Shown one piece after another: positions 21,030 to 32,892 of a DNA stretch of 64,000 nt. Position numbers and translations under genes: made by a program. The stretch is from Liolophura sinensis. Its lineage: Eukaryota; Mollusca; Polyplacophora; Chitonida; Chitonidae. The stretch is taken from contig NC_088296.1 of the NCBI RefSeq assembly GCF_032854445.1, positions 16,107,485 to 16,171,484 on the forward strand, given 5' to 3'. The notes below the pieces were generated by a model, which saw nothing but the letters and a program-made list of their open reading frames with translations, ran no database searches and was not told the origin of the DNA. Position 1 is the first letter of the stretch. Each line of letters opens with the position of its first letter.

Positions 21030-22950
21030 TTTGTTGACAAATTTCAATTCGTTTCGAAGTCGGCCTCTTTTCATTCTTCCGTGTTTCAGTAAAATTCTTG
21101 AAAAAGCAGTATTTACTCGAATGCTTAGCTTTTTGGTCGAACATGACAATCAGTTCTTCTCAGTTTGGTTTTCGACCGAATCATTCGACTTCATTAGTTG
21201 TACATGTATTATCGCTAGCAGACATCTGCCCCTTTCCAATTCAACTGACACGGTCAACCACGGGGCACTGTGGATTTAGGGGCGATGCCAATGTATGGTT
21301 TAAAAATTATTTGACTTCGCGACGTCAAAATGTGTCCAGTAAAATGATACAAAATCTTCTTATAAAGATATTTCAAGTGGCGTCCCCCACGGGTCAGTAC
21401 TTTGTCCAACTCTTTCCCTCTTATACAAAAATGACTTAAAGGTGGAGAAAACATAAAAATGACATAATGTTCAGATGAAAGAGTGCGAAAAGTTATTCCT
21501 AAATGTTGTCTCCAATATGTTTTTCCAATTTTTCCTTAAGGAGAAAAAGACACTTGAAAATAATTTTTGTATGGTGGGTATTTGGAACCACCTTTTGGTA
21601 TTCATAGTCTTTGTTTAATAATGTCATAAATGAGGATATAACAAAGGTTTAATGAAAATTTTTGCACTAGAACTTGTTCTTTGCAGCTACCAAATGTATC
21701 AAACCTCCATTTGGATCATGTTTATATTATTAATATGTTCATAAATATTATCATAATAATATTATATTATAATATAATATATATTATCATGTTTTGATAT
21801 AAACAACAAATTTACATTATGCAACAACGATGAATACCAAAAGTTGGTCACAAATACACCATGCAAAAAATGTTTCCAATACCCTTCTCTCCTGAAAACA
21901 AAATCACATCCCCCCCCCCCCCAAAAAAAAAAAAAACAAAAATTAAAAATCATATTTGCAAATAAGTTTTGACGCTCTTGCGTCTAATTTTGGCGTCATT
22001 TTTATGTTTTCTTCTCCTTTAAAGAATGTTACCGCGTTGTTAGATGTGTTATTGTTTGCTGATAACACCAGTGTTATATGCTATCTGACGGTTATTGCAT
22101 CCCGCTTATGAGAACTTTTCCCGAGGAACTTAACAAACTGTTTATTCGATTCTCTGCAAATAAACTCTCTCTTAATGTAAGCAAGACCAAATTAATGTTT
22201 ATGACACCATTCAGAAATAACGTAAATATTAGTTTACCAAAAAAATTACTGCAAATAACACTGAAACTGAGCAAGTAAACAGTCTGAGGTTCCTTGGGGT
22301 GATACCGTTAAACCGGATAGATCATGCCAATGCCTTAACAGACAAGCTGTCAGACAACATTGGTCTTCTGTCGCATATAAAACAGTATGTTAACGTGAAA
22401 ATCATGCTTATGCTACATTACTCACTTGTGTATCCGTATCTGTAATATTTTTCTGTAACATTGTTTGGGGAAATACTTTCTCTACCCATTTAAGATCTAT
22501 TCTTACTCTTCAAAAAGGGCTATCCGATTATTACATTATTCTGGTCGTTAGCAGAGTTCATCAGTTTTAGCTAAACAGTTTGAGATTCTTACTATGGCTC
22601 AGGTAAATGATTTTCTGTGCTTCCAAATGTGCCAAAAATTTATGTATAAACATAACGAATTACCAGAATTGCTTAAAGGATATTTTAAGAAAGTTTCAAG
22701 TGTGTACTGTTTGTACAGACCAGAGATAACATGCTAAATTTGTGCTGACTTTTTCATAGAACTTCATTGTCTTTACACATAGATTAAAGACTAAAGGTCT
22801 TCTTGTATGGAACAAGCTACCCATAAACCTTAAACTAAAAAGACACTTGATACTTGAAACATCATCAATATCCACTTTTAAATATGGCCTGAAAAGTATT
22901 TACTTAAGCAGTTGCGCGCTGATTATGATAACGAAGTTTTCCATGGTATT
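21030..22950 (+). pseudogene. Degenerate non-LTR retrotransposon (LINE) reverse-transcriptase ORF
   Basis: Successive frames carry typical pieces: ILPCFSKILEKAVFTRML (about 21070), SSQFGFRPNHSTS (about 21155), VWFKNYL (about 21290), LLFADNTSV (about 22050, the F-A-D-D box with one Asp changed), SLNVSKTKLMF (about 22170), LRFLGVIPLN (about 22290), and a C-terminal part with KGLLVWNKLPINLK (about 22795). The order fits a jockey/CR1-type LINE. Frameshifts and stops make it dead, and a MITE is inserted at 21436-22022. Such an enzyme would copy LINE RNA into the genome and could have mobilised the SINEs, but no link between this copy and them is shown. Confidence 0.75.
21436..22022 (+). mobile_element. 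TTAA-flanked MITE, copy 1, inserted in the LINE
   Basis: Left end TTAA-AGGTGGAGAAAACATAA and right end inverted AGGAGAAGAAAACATAA, with TTAA duplicated (21436-21439 and 22019-22022). Subterminal inverted words 'ccttttggtattcat' and 'atgaataccaaaag' extend the palindrome. The LINE frame resumes across it (NDL before, NVTALLD after), which marks it as a clean insertion. It has no coding capacity. Confidence 0.8.
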
Positions 22951-23479
22951 TGTTTTGATAATGTCTTTGTCACATACATAGATACATGTACAAAATGCTT
23001 TGGTATGTATTTCACCAAGTATATACCATGATCAAATAATTCCTTGTAAATAATATCAGGGATAACTCAAGCCCTGTGGGGTTTAATTGTCATACGGTAT
23101 TGAATGCTGTGTACTTATTTTGTGGTGAATGGATGTCAAGCTGAATTTGAATCGAAATCTGATTCGAGGTCGGGCCGAGGTATGGTAGATACATGTACAT
23201 CTGTTTCTTTTCAGGGCCAAAATACTTCTTCTTAGTTTGAGAAGGGGTGAAATGCGTATTTACAGAGTGTCTAATTGTCTTGTCGACGATATATTCAGGA
23301 AATTGATTACACAGTAATACAAATAATGCTATTAATTTCTTTCGTGAAATTTGTACACGAGCGACAGACGTGCCATGCTCTCTGCAGTAGCGTTCAGTGC
23401 GAAAGGTGTCGCTTATATACCGTTTATATAGTGCACAGGGGAGAAGTCCTAGCTGCTCTCATAGGTATGGCACTTGACG
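22951..23479. other. No feature recognised
   Basis: AT-rich stretch between the LINE and the Penelope-like fragment. Confidence 0.4.
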
Positions 23480-23670
23480 TAATTCGTTTATGAAAAAATC
23501 AGCCATGACTGGGGCAAGCCGGAATCCCATTGCGACCCCATCAATCTGTGCATAATAGAAGTTGTTGAATTCCAAGGTCACATTGCTGGTGGCAAGTTAG
23601 AGGGCTCGTTGGATCTGTCGTCTTGTCATACCATAAAATTTGGAGTTCTTCTGTAGAGTCGCTTTATTTA
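23480..23670 (-). pseudogene. Penelope-like element reverse-transcriptase fragment
   Basis: On the minus strand one frame reads KFYGMTRRQIQRAL, a stop, then TLEFNNFYYAQIDGVAMGF and RLAPVMADFF. The Q-x-D-G-V-A-M-G-x-x-L-A-P-x-x-A block is the signature of Penelope-like reverse transcriptases. The in-frame stop and the short length show a dead fragment. Its upstream part may continue to about 23860 but is unreadable. Confidence 0.7.
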
Positions 23671-24002
23671 TTATCCAGAACCAGACAAAATACTCCGCTT
23701 TTCATTGGACAATAACGGTCACGTGTGGTACAGATATATTCTCGAATCCTGCAGACGACATCAAATGTGTCATATCGGTTTGGGATTGTTTTTGATATAG
23801 GTCTGCGATTACCGGTCTAGAACCCCCATCAAGGTTCAGGAGTGGCATTCGAATGCAGGACTTAAGGTGTAGCGATCGTAGGTAATTAGCAATGTTGTTC
23901 TAAGGGACATAACTCTTAGGCGTTACACAGGAGCGGAATTCCCAACATGTGCGTTGACGCTGAGTGAAGCAATCGTTCTGATTGGTTGATCGGGAGGATG
24001 CG
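23671..24002. other. No confident feature
   Basis: May contain unreadable upstream parts of the Penelope-like element (minus strand). Nothing else was seen. Confidence 0.35.
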
Positions 24003-24631
24003 ACTGGTTTTCCGCCATCTTCCATTTAAAGTTCTATGCCATCTAAATAATTTGTCTCGTCTCGTCTGTGTTACAGGTAAGATTCAGAGGCCACTTGCCC
24101 CTTGGTATCTCGCCATTTAGTTCTCATTGTGTTGTAGTTTCTAGCTGATCAATAAAAACTGATATAATGCGGTTAACTTTGAAGATATTTTTGGAAGAAT
24201 AGTTCATATATGTAAAAGTGCATGTTTGCTTACTGTTTAGCAAGGTGTTGTTGTTGTCACAAGCCCAAAAGCGTTATATCTTTGGTAAAATTCGTCAGAG
24301 ATATAATGGTAGACTAGTATGGCAGATTTCATAGTTTTTGATGCAATTGTATTCACGATACAAGTAACAATAAGAGCTCAGTGTAGTTACGTGTGTAATA
24401 AAGTAACTTAATTCAGTCAGTGTTCGAATGGGTGTACATAAACCCGCTAGTGATTGTAGCGATTCAGGGGAGACAACTCTCAAGGACATTCTAATTCAGG
24501 GGGAAATACTCTGTCCGGAATTATGATGTGATATCATTTTATACGTTGTATTGAGACTGGTTGTCCGCCTTCTTCCATTAAAAGTTCTATGCCGTCTAAA
24601 CAATTTGCCTCGTCTCGTCTGTGTTACAGTC
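24003..24631 (+). repeat. Pair of 75-bp direct repeats flanking about 480 bp
   Basis: 24003-24078 and 24557-24631 are about 87% alike (both contain 'aagttctatgcc' and 'cgtctcgtctgtgttacag'). The first is followed by GTAAG, the second by TCCTTC. The spacer shows no gene. Confidence 0.75.
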
Positions 24632-24677
24632 CTTCATTGCACCAGACCATAGGAAGGGCAACAAACGCTTATATGAT

Positions 24678-24826
24678 TCATTTATTTATTTGATTGGTGT
24701 TTTTACGCCGTATAGAATATTTCACTTATACGACGGCGGCCAACATTATGATGGGAGGAAACTGGGCAGAGCCCGGGGAAACCCACAACCATCCGCAGGT
24801 TTCTGAGAGGCCTTCCCACGTATGAC
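24678..24826 (-). mobile_element. SINE1 copy, 5'-truncated
   Basis: TTTA tail, 'gattggtgtttttacgccg', the body, and an end at 'gaggccttcccacgtatgac'. The tRNA head is missing. Confidence 0.88.
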
Positions 24827-24899
24827 CAGGCGTTTATATATACATAGACTTTTCTATCTTCAATAATTTCTGTATATCCATGTTGTCGTATTTGATAAA

Positions 24900-25005
24900 T
24901 GACATGAACGAATATCTAAATGGCATGAACGAATACCTAACTGTCATTAACGAATGTCTAAATAGCATGAACGAATGTCTAAATGGCATGAACGAATATC
25001 TAAAA
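24900..25005 (+). repeat. 21-bp tandem repeat, 5 copies
   Basis: Units of the form atgaacgaatatctaaatgg followed by c. Confidence 0.9.
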
Positions 25006-25240
25006 GATGTTACTAATGGGAAATTCCAGCAATTCGTTGAGCAATGAAATGACCCAGGAATTGGTAACGTTTCTCAGGTATCGATCTAAAAAGGCCTCGT
25101 TGTCGTTGACGTTAATTTATCCATGACTGTGTTGTCGGAAATCAGGTAGAAATCAGAAACCTATTGATCAGTTCCATAATGTTTTAAACAATCTGGTGAT
25201 ATTTCATCCAGAATGGGGTGCGTCAAGCCGGTCACGCCTT
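25006..25240. other. Short spacer, nothing recognised
   Basis: No gene or repeat seen. Confidence 0.4.
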
Positions 25241-25252
25241 CTTAGCAAAATA

Positions 25253-25519
25253 TTTATTTATTTATTTGATTGGTGTTTTACGCCGTACTCAAGAATATTT
25301 CACTTATATGACGGGGGCCAGCATTATGGTGGGAGGAAACCGGGCAGAGCCCGGGAAAAATCCACGACCATCCGCAGGTTGCTGGAAGACCTTCCCACTT
25401 ACGGCCGGAGAGGAAGCCAGCATGAGCTGGACTTGAACTCACAGCGACTGCATTGGTGAGAGGCTTCTGGGTCATTACGCTGCGCTAGCGCTCTAACCGA
25501 CTGAGCCACGGAGGCCCCG
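25253..25519 (-). mobile_element. Full-length SINE1 with 12-bp target-site duplication
   Basis: A complete minus-oriented copy from the TTTA tail to the tRNA-like head (…ctaaccgactgagccacgga). It is flanked by the perfect direct repeat cttagcaaaata (25241-25252 and 25520-25531). Its head matches that at 13633. Confidence 0.95.
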
Positions 25520-25531
25520 CTTAGCAAAATA

Positions 25532-26196
25532 AAAATAGCAGTTATTAGGAAATATAAATATACCTCAACATCTTGTTTATTTTCATATTTTGGCATATCT
25601 TTTTCATTATCCTTAAAACTGTGGTCTACGTTGTAGAGTTCGTTTTCGTGTATCGTTCAAACAAACAAACAGTCAAACAAATAGATTATTTTCGACATCA
25701 TGACGAGAAAACCTTTTGCATGGAGGATGGCTAAAAACTTTCACGTTTATGACAAGTGAGGCACAGATTCATACAGATTTTTTGTTCTGTTTAGAGGCTT
25801 CACCGACATGTAAAAAGACAGATTTATTAAAAATTTTTTATTTCTTCCTCTTTTACTCTGTATTGGAAACACAGAAAACATTCTTCTTTTGCATACGTGA
25901 AAATATTTTTTATTAATTCAAAGTACAGAACTCATTAAAACAATACACAAATGTCATGTACAAAAACGGTTTATTATAGAACAGAATCACAACCAAATGT
26001 TTACAGACAGAAGGTCTAAGGCTAACAAAGAGCTGTCTGATTTAGCTCTCTCTGCAAAATCTTAAATATGGGCACTTTAGTCTACCTGGGTTATTTTCCC
26101 AGGTAAAATCCTGTAAAAATTTACAATTACAAAATATGTGTTTGTTGGTTTATCTATTATTTATAGGTCATAATGGAAAATAGGGCCATGTTCATG
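25532..26196. other. Region downstream of gene B
   Basis: AT-rich; no gene or array seen. It lies 3' of gene B (minus strand). Confidence 0.45.
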
Positions 26197-26202
26197 TTTA
26201 TT
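26197..26202 (-). other. Candidate polyadenylation signal of gene B
   Basis: AATAAA on the minus strand, about 166 bp after the gene B stop codon. Confidence 0.45.
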
Positions 26203-26367
26203 TTCCTCATATGTAAGTTACGAAAAATATTTATGAAGCACTCGTGTCACTAATTTTAAATACTGACGCAACGCACTTTAGTTTTTACTACAGATCCAGA
26301 TCTCTTTAACTAAGCTTTAGAAGTATTAATGGAAGGCAACAAAGCGCAGAAAATACTCTTCTGCGTG

Positions 26368-26687
26368 TTAAACAGGCGGTGATGAAAATGATCTGATCTC
26401 GATGGGGGCACAAGGGAGTGGGATAGCATATATGAAATTTACAAGCTGTTGAAACTCCGTGAAGTTATTCAAATGGAAGATATGGTAAGACGTAGGTGGA
26501 GAAGCCATCATTTCCATCTCCCGCTTGTCGTCGTCGTTGTACTGCCCTATGGCGAATACAAACAGCAGCGGGTTGTATCTGCTTCTTTTCAGATCAAAGG
26601 CGGCCTCAACCGCATTCGGACCGCAGTTTGTTTTCCCGTCAGTTAGCAGCACCACCTCTTTCTTAGATATTCCTTTCTCACGAAGGC
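26368..26687 (-). CDS. Gene B coding exon 3: C-terminal VWA
   Basis: Starts after GTTGCAG and contains LLTDGKTNCG and PCAPIEI. The stop comes ten residues later than in A and C. Confidence 0.9.
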
Positions 26688-29600
26688 CTGCAACATTATG
26701 CAAGGGTGGTGGATGGAATGGTAATTTCAGTGAATGGCCGTTAGTGAGGCATTACTGAAGAATGTTGCACTGGTACCATCAACGGTGGTCAGATTTTTGG
26801 ATGATGGAAACCGGATTCCCCGGAATAAACCACCTTCCTTCAGCAGATACTCAAGTGTGCAACTCACTTCACAAGGGACTGAATGGGAGTGCTGTGTTGA
26901 GATCGATCTTATCATTACACCACTAAGAATTTAATGATGTTACCTTAAATGATAATTTAGTCAAGGTATAAACACATAAAAAAAAAACGTTTCACAAACT
27001 TTCGCCCCACACGCTGGGATCTATCCTCATGATTATTAATAAGCCCACGTGCGGCTATGAGTCGTAATCAGTATAATGTTACCTCTTTTTAAGTTGAATA
27101 TCTGCTGTCCTAGGTTCAGAGCCCTTCCTGTGCAAGTGGTACTGGACACCTTGGGTAAATCGCCGACAGCCGCCTGTAGGTCAGCCAAGTCGAGGTATTC
27201 CTTAAAGTCAAAGTTTATCACGGGGTTGGTAGAGTAGGTTATCACAGCTGCCCTGTTGTCGGCGGGCCCGGGGCCAATCGTTCCGCAGATCTTACCGATA
27301 AGCTTGGCGATGTTGTCTTTCGCCATGGAATAAGTATCACCGGATATGCTACCACTCGTGTCCAATATAAAGAGGAAATCACGTGGTTTAATGACTGGTG
27401 ACTGTCGTTTGAACCGATAGACTTCACCCTCAAAGGCTATATCGGAAATGAGCATCAAGTTCACCTGATGAGCTATAATCTTCACATCTGTCTGGAACCA
27501 CGGGTCTATAAAAGAGAGCACCGAATATCACAATAAACATTGCTTATCTTCAGACATATCACTTTGGCCCGTGCACTAAAAAACATGGAAGAATCTACAA
27601 GAAATAACTACACCGTTTTAGCACTTTTATTTTTAGTGTAAGGCATTAAGGAAGCAAATAGGCAGCTCTATGATGTTATGCACTACCAGGAAATCGGAAT
27701 GATTGACCTCAATATTACAAAAGACAAAGTACACCAGGTTGTATGTGAACTATTCGATACTAAACAAACTGATCAACGGTGTCGTGACTATCTCTCTGAT
27801 ATTTCCTAAAGGAAATACAGACTCTAAGAAAATATTTCCTTTTCGTCCTCTAATCGTCTACCCTAGAGGCAAGAACCTACGCGAAATTCTGCGTAAAGTC
27901 AAATTATAGCATATGCTAACCTTATCTTTGATGAGCGCAGACGCGAGTATTCAATGCCAAACATACCCGAAACACTGTAAACATAGTCATGTATAGACGG
28001 AACCAATCTCCAGTGCTATGACAAACGTTCACTTATGTACAGAGCTGTCTCTTCTGGCCAAGTACTATTTTACACTGCTTGTTGTAATGGACAGTGTCGA
28101 GTCTGAGTCTACCATAGTTAAACTTTGGGTGTTTTTTTTCTCCCAGCTCCTGATAACATGGCCCTTTCTTTAGAATTCAACTTCCATGTGGGCTCTTGAA
28201 AACACTAAACCTCTCACTAAAAAACTGGGCGCTCAACTACACGTAGCGTATAAGGACCCTCCACATGGGTTTTCTCTACTCGATAGTACCATTCCTCCAC
28301 ATGGGTTTTCTCAACTTAAACGCACCATTCTTCCAGATGGGTTTTTTCCTACTCAATAGAACCATTCCTCCACATGGGTTTTCGCTACTCAATAGCACCA
28401 TTCTTCCACATGGGGTTTCTCTACTTAATAGCTTCTTCCACATGGGTTTTCTCTACTCAAAAGCATAATTTTTCCGCATGGGTTTTGTCTACTGAATAGA
28501 ACCATTCCTCCACATGGGTTTTCTCTACTCAATAGCATCATTCCTCCCCATGGGTTTTCTCCACTCAATGGCACCATTCCTCTACATGGGTTTCCTCTAC
28601 TCAGTAGTACCATTCCTCCTTATGGGGTTTCTGTACTCAATAGTAGAATTCCTCCCTATGGGGTTTCTCTACTCAGTAGCACCATTCCTCCCCATGGGTT
28701 TTCTCTACTCAATAGCACAATTTCTCTACATGGGTTTTCTCTACTCAGTAGTACCATTCCTCCACACGGGGTTTCTCTACTCAATAGTACCATTCCAGCA
28801 TATCGGGTTTCTCTACTTAATAACACTATTCCTCCACATGGGTTTTCTCTACTCTATAGCACCATTCTTCCACATGGGTTTTCTGTACTCAATATCATCA
28901 TTCCTCCACATGGGTTTTCTCTACTCAATAGAACCATTCCTCCACATGGGATTTCTCTACCAAATAGCACCATTCTTCGACATGGGTTTTCTCTACTCAA
29001 TGGCACCATTCCACCACATGGGTCTTCTTTACTTTATAACATCCGGTTCCTCCACATGGGTTTTCTCTACTCAGTAGTACCATTCCTCCACATGGGTTTT
29101 CTCTACTCAGTAGCACCAATCCTCCACATGGGTTTTCTCTACTCAGTAGTACCATTCCTCCACATGGGTTTTCTCTACTCAGTAGTACCATTCCTCCACA
29201 TGGGTTTTCTCTACTCAGTAGTACCATTCCTCCACATGGGTTTTCTCTACTCAGTAGTACCATTCCTCCACATGGGTTTTCTCTACTCAGTAGTACCATT
29301 CCTCCACATGGGTTTTCTCTACTCAATAGCACAATTTCTCTACATGGGTTTTCTCTACTCAGTAGTACCATTCCTCCACATGGGTTTTCTCTACTCAGTA
29401 GTCCGGTTCCTCCACATGGGTTTTCTCTACTCAGTAGCACCATTCCTCCACATGGGGTTTCTCTACTCAGTAGTCCGGTTCCTCCACATGGGTTTTCTCT
29501 ACTCAGTAGTACCATTCCTCCACATGGGTTTTCTCTACTCAGTAGTACCATTCCTCCACATGGGTTTTCTCTACTCAGTAGTCCGGTTCCTCCACATGGG

Positions 29601-32451
29601 TTTTCTCTACTCAGTACTACCATTCCTCCACATGGGTTTTCTCTACTCTATAGCACCATATCTCCACATGGGTTTTCTCTACTCTGTAGTCCGGTTTCTC
29701 CACATGAGTTTTCTCTACTCAGTAGTACCATTCCTCCACATGGGTTTTCTCTACTCAGTAGCACCAATCCTCCACATGGGTTTTCTCTACTCAGTAGTCC
29801 GGTTCCTCCACATGGGTTTTCTCTACTCAATAGCACCATATCTCCACATGGGTTTTCTCTACTCAGTAGTCCGGTTCCTCCACATGGGTTTTCTCTACTC
29901 AGTAGTACCATTCCTCCACATGGGGTTTCTCTACTCAGTAGTACCATTCCTCCACATGGGTTTTCTCTACTCAGTAGTACCATTCCTCCACATGGGTTTT
30001 CTCTACTCAGTAGTCCGGTTCCTCCACATGGGTTTTCTCTACTCAGTAATACCATTCCTCCACATGGGTTTTCTTTAATCAGTAGCACCATTCCTCCACA
30101 TGGGTTTTCTCTACTCAGTAGTCCGGTTCCTCCACATGGGTTTTCTCTACTCAGTAGCACCATTCCTCCACATGGGTTTCCTCTACTCAATAGCACCATA
30201 TCTCCACATGGGTCTCCTCTACTCAGTAGTCCGGTTCCTCCACATGGGTTTTCTCTACTCAGTAGTACCATTCCTCCACATGGGTTTTCTCTACTCAGTA
30301 GCACCATTCCTCCACATGGGTTTTCTCTACTCAGTAGTCCGGTTCCTCCACATGGGTTTTCTCTACTCAGTAGTACCATTCCTCCACATGGGTTTTCTCT
30401 ACTCAGTAGCCCGGTTCCTCCACATGGGTTTTCTCTACTCAGTAGTCCGGTTCCTCCGCATGGGTTTTCTCTACTCAGTAGTCCGGTTCCTCCACATGGG
30501 TTTTCTCTACTCAGTAGTACCATTCCTCCACATGGGTTTTCTCTACTCAGTAGTCCGGTTCCTCCACATGGGTTTTCTCTACTCAGTAGCACCAATCCTC
30601 CACATGGGTTTTCTCTACTCAGTAGTCCGGTTCCTCCACATGGGTTTTCTCTACTCAATAGCACCATATCTCCACATGGGTTTTCTCTACTCAGTAGTCC
30701 GGTTCCTCCACATGGGTTTTCTCTACTCAGTAGTACCATTCCTCCACATGGGGTTTCTCTATTCAGTAGTACCATTCCTCCACATGGGTTTTCTCTACTC
30801 AGTAGTACCATTCCTCCACATGGGTTTTCTCTACTCAGTAGTACCATTCCTCCACATGGGTTTTCTCTACTCAGTAGTACCATTCCTCCACATGGGTTTT
30901 CTCTACTCAGTAGTCCGGTTCCTCCACATGGGTTTTCTCTACTCAGTAGTACCATTCCTCCACATGGGGCTTCTCTACTCAGTAGTACCATTCCTCCACA
31001 TGGGTTTTCTCTACTCAGTAGTCCGGTTCTTCCACATGGGTTTTCTCTACTCAGTAGTCCGGTTCCTCCACATGGGGTTTCTCTACTCAGTAGTACCATT
31101 CCTCCACATGGGTTTTCTCTACTCAGTAGTACCATTCCTCCACATGGGTTTTCTCTACTCAGTAGTACCATTCCTCCACATGGGTTTTCTCTACTCAGTA
31201 GTCCGGTTCCTCCACATGGGTTTTCTCTACTCAATAGTACCATTCCACCACATGGGTTTTCTCTACTTAGTTGTACCATTCCCCAAAAAGATTTCCTCAA
31301 GAACTGATAGAATTTCATTGAATGCCTTTACTCTAAATTGATTAAGATTTACAATGTGTATAAATCTTTTGTAAGTTATTGTGGACAGGACGCCCAAAAT
31401 CTTTTTCACTTTGTTTCATAGTTGTTCATGTATATTTAATTTAGCTTAACCTAAATATATAGGGAGCATATACTCATGGTGCTGAATTCAAAACGCAACT
31501 GATGAACTTATTTTGATTATCAAACAGCTTATTTACTTGCATGGTGCGCAATTTGGATACTGATTTCATTCCTTTGCCCAGAGTATTCTTGTGTCTTTGC
31601 ATCATCAATAAAAACCACTGACTGCTTCTCTTAGTATCAATGCGTCCTAATTTCGTACGTTATATACTTTCTTCCTTCTTTTGGGGGTTTGCGAAATCAC
31701 TAAAGAAACCTTCATCTGTAGATCAAAGTGGTCAACCTATGCAACTATACGGATATGTGGTACGTATATGGATCAGCTACCTGGGCAGGTCGGTCATTAC
31801 TCCAGGAAAAAGTTTGACAACATAGCTTTTCACAGTCTGAAGTTTGGGAAATTACGACGTAAATAACTAAGGAAATCAATGCGTTCGTGTAACCTATAAA
31901 CACGACGTATAAATTCTTTAAAAAGTTGACGATGAAAAAAGTATTTAACAATAGCTGTCAAATGGCGTAATCAATGCTAATTTAGTGTTCTGTTCGCTAA
32001 ATGACCCCACAGAAAGTGAAAGTTTTTTTCCCGGTCATCTGTCCCACTTTTAACTTCAATTTTTATTGGTGGCTTCCAAATAGAAAATTTGTATGTATCT
32101 AAACATTTGTCACTTTGACTCCTGCTCTGAAGGCTACTGAAGAAGTAAGATTGGACAGAAGTGCACTAGGTACTTTGTACAGTTCATCACCTTTTTAGAG
32201 GAAAATTTGATATCTAACTTACCCCTGTGGGTTTCGTTGAGGGGCGGGCAGGGAGCTCCGCCGTTTTGCGGCGGTCTAAATACTGTCCGAGTGTGGGTCC
32301 TGAAACCTAATCCGTCAGTGGGCTCCCATTCAGACCAGGCGGACACCCCGCAGTCTATCTTCAGTCTGCCCCAGAAGCTAAAATCGAAGGTGGCGTCCGT
32401 GGCTGCGAGAGCCAGAAGAAAGACCGTCAGGGCCATAGTACCACGTGCCAT
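26368..32451 (-). CDS. Gene B: secreted TSP1-like / VWA-domain protein (3 coding exons)
   Basis: Exons 32223-32451, 27083-27505 and 26368-26687 join through GT-AG introns of 4717 and 395 bp, both phase 1, into 323 residues. A signal peptide covers about 1-20. The TSP1-like module (about 28-74) keeps Cys34 and Cys68 only. RFKR at 107-110 before Gln111 is a furin-type site. The VWA domain runs about 117-305 with MIDAS Asp125-Ser127-Ser129, Thr202 and Asp234. The pro-region between module and cleavage site differs strongly from A and C (it lacks their EERLxSG), while the VWA stays close. The tail is about ten residues longer (RSFSSPPV). There is one sequon, NET at 72. The first intron holds the 3-kb minisatellite. 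Probably secreted; partner unknown. Confidence 0.88.
27083..27505 (-). CDS. Gene B coding exon 2: pro-region, furin site, first part of VWA
   Basis: Starts after TTATAG and ends AGAG|GTAAC. It is 423 bp, the same length as in gene A. Confidence 0.9.
27506..28256. other. Gene B intron 1, part next to exon 2
   Basis: Intronic, with no recognised feature before the array. Confidence 0.5.
28257..31283 (+). repeat. 36-bp minisatellite inside intron 1 of gene B, about 84 copies
   Basis: The unit is 36 bp (cctccacatgggttttctct, then actcagtagtaccatt), with main variants GTCCGGTT, GCACCAAT and GCACCATAT in place of GTACCATT. The first 800 bp are more diverged, the rest nearly uniform. A run of variant units starting at 29761 recurs at 30589, exactly 828 bp (23 units) away, so blocks were copied as higher-order segments. 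As 36 is divisible by 3 and the unit lacks stops, both strands show open frames of up to about 556 codons. These are artefacts lying in an intron. Confidence 0.97.
31284..32222. other. Gene B intron 1, part next to exon 1
   Basis: AT-rich intronic sequence. No feature was recognised besides the splice sites. Confidence 0.5.
32223..32451 (-). CDS. Gene B coding exon 1: signal peptide and TSP1-like module
   Basis: From ATG at 32451 (A at -3, G at +4) to donor G|GTAAG at 32223/32222. It encodes residues 1-76 and one base of the next Asp codon. Confidence 0.88.
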
Positions 32452-32485
32452 GTTTCTGAGCAGGATCTATATCGATGAAAAATAT
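32452..32485 (-). other. 5' UTR segment and conserved acceptor of gene B
   Basis: Minus strand TTTCAG|ATATTTTTC lies 34 bp before the ATG and matches the acceptors of A, C and D. Confidence 0.65.
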
Positions 32486-32567
32486 CTGAAACAGAAATGA
32501 GATAACGATTGATGACCTCACTGTCACCACATTTAGGGAACCGCCATGGAGGAAAGCTGTTCATGTA

Positions 32568-32653
32568 TTTATTTATTTATTTAATTTATTTATTTGATTG
32601 GTGTTTTACGCCGCACTACCGCCCGAGAGGAAGCCAGCATGTTCTTGTCCCCC
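32568..32653 (-). mobile_element. SINE1 copy with internal deletion and 12-bp target duplication
   Basis: TTTA tail, 'gattggtgttttacgccg', then a jump to 'gcccgagaggaagccagcatg'. The flanks gctgttcatgta (32556-32567) and gctgttcttgta (32654-32665) differ at one base. Confidence 0.75.
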
Positions 32654-32892
32654 GCTGTTCTTGTAAGGGAAGACTATAAAAATATGATAGCATCGACACA
32701 GCCTTTTAGAGCGAAACTCCGTATTGATGGGACAGAAATCATGTTGAAGTAGGCTACAAGTGAAAATTCACAGACTAAATCAAATAATGTTTATTTTTGC
32801 ACCTTTCATCAAATTCCGTTTCCCATAATTAACAGCACCTCAATTCTTGACCCTGATTATCTGCCACGATGCTATGGGAAGACATCATTTCA

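Noticed and set aside
24003-24631. Solo or short LTR retrotransposon
   Set aside because: The 75-bp repeats are too short, lack TG...CA ends, and enclose no primer-binding site or polyprotein.
28257-31341. Open frames of 208-556 codons on both strands with a 12-residue period
   Set aside because: The 36-bp unit is divisible by three and lacks stops, so both strands are open by construction. The array lies in the intron of gene B.
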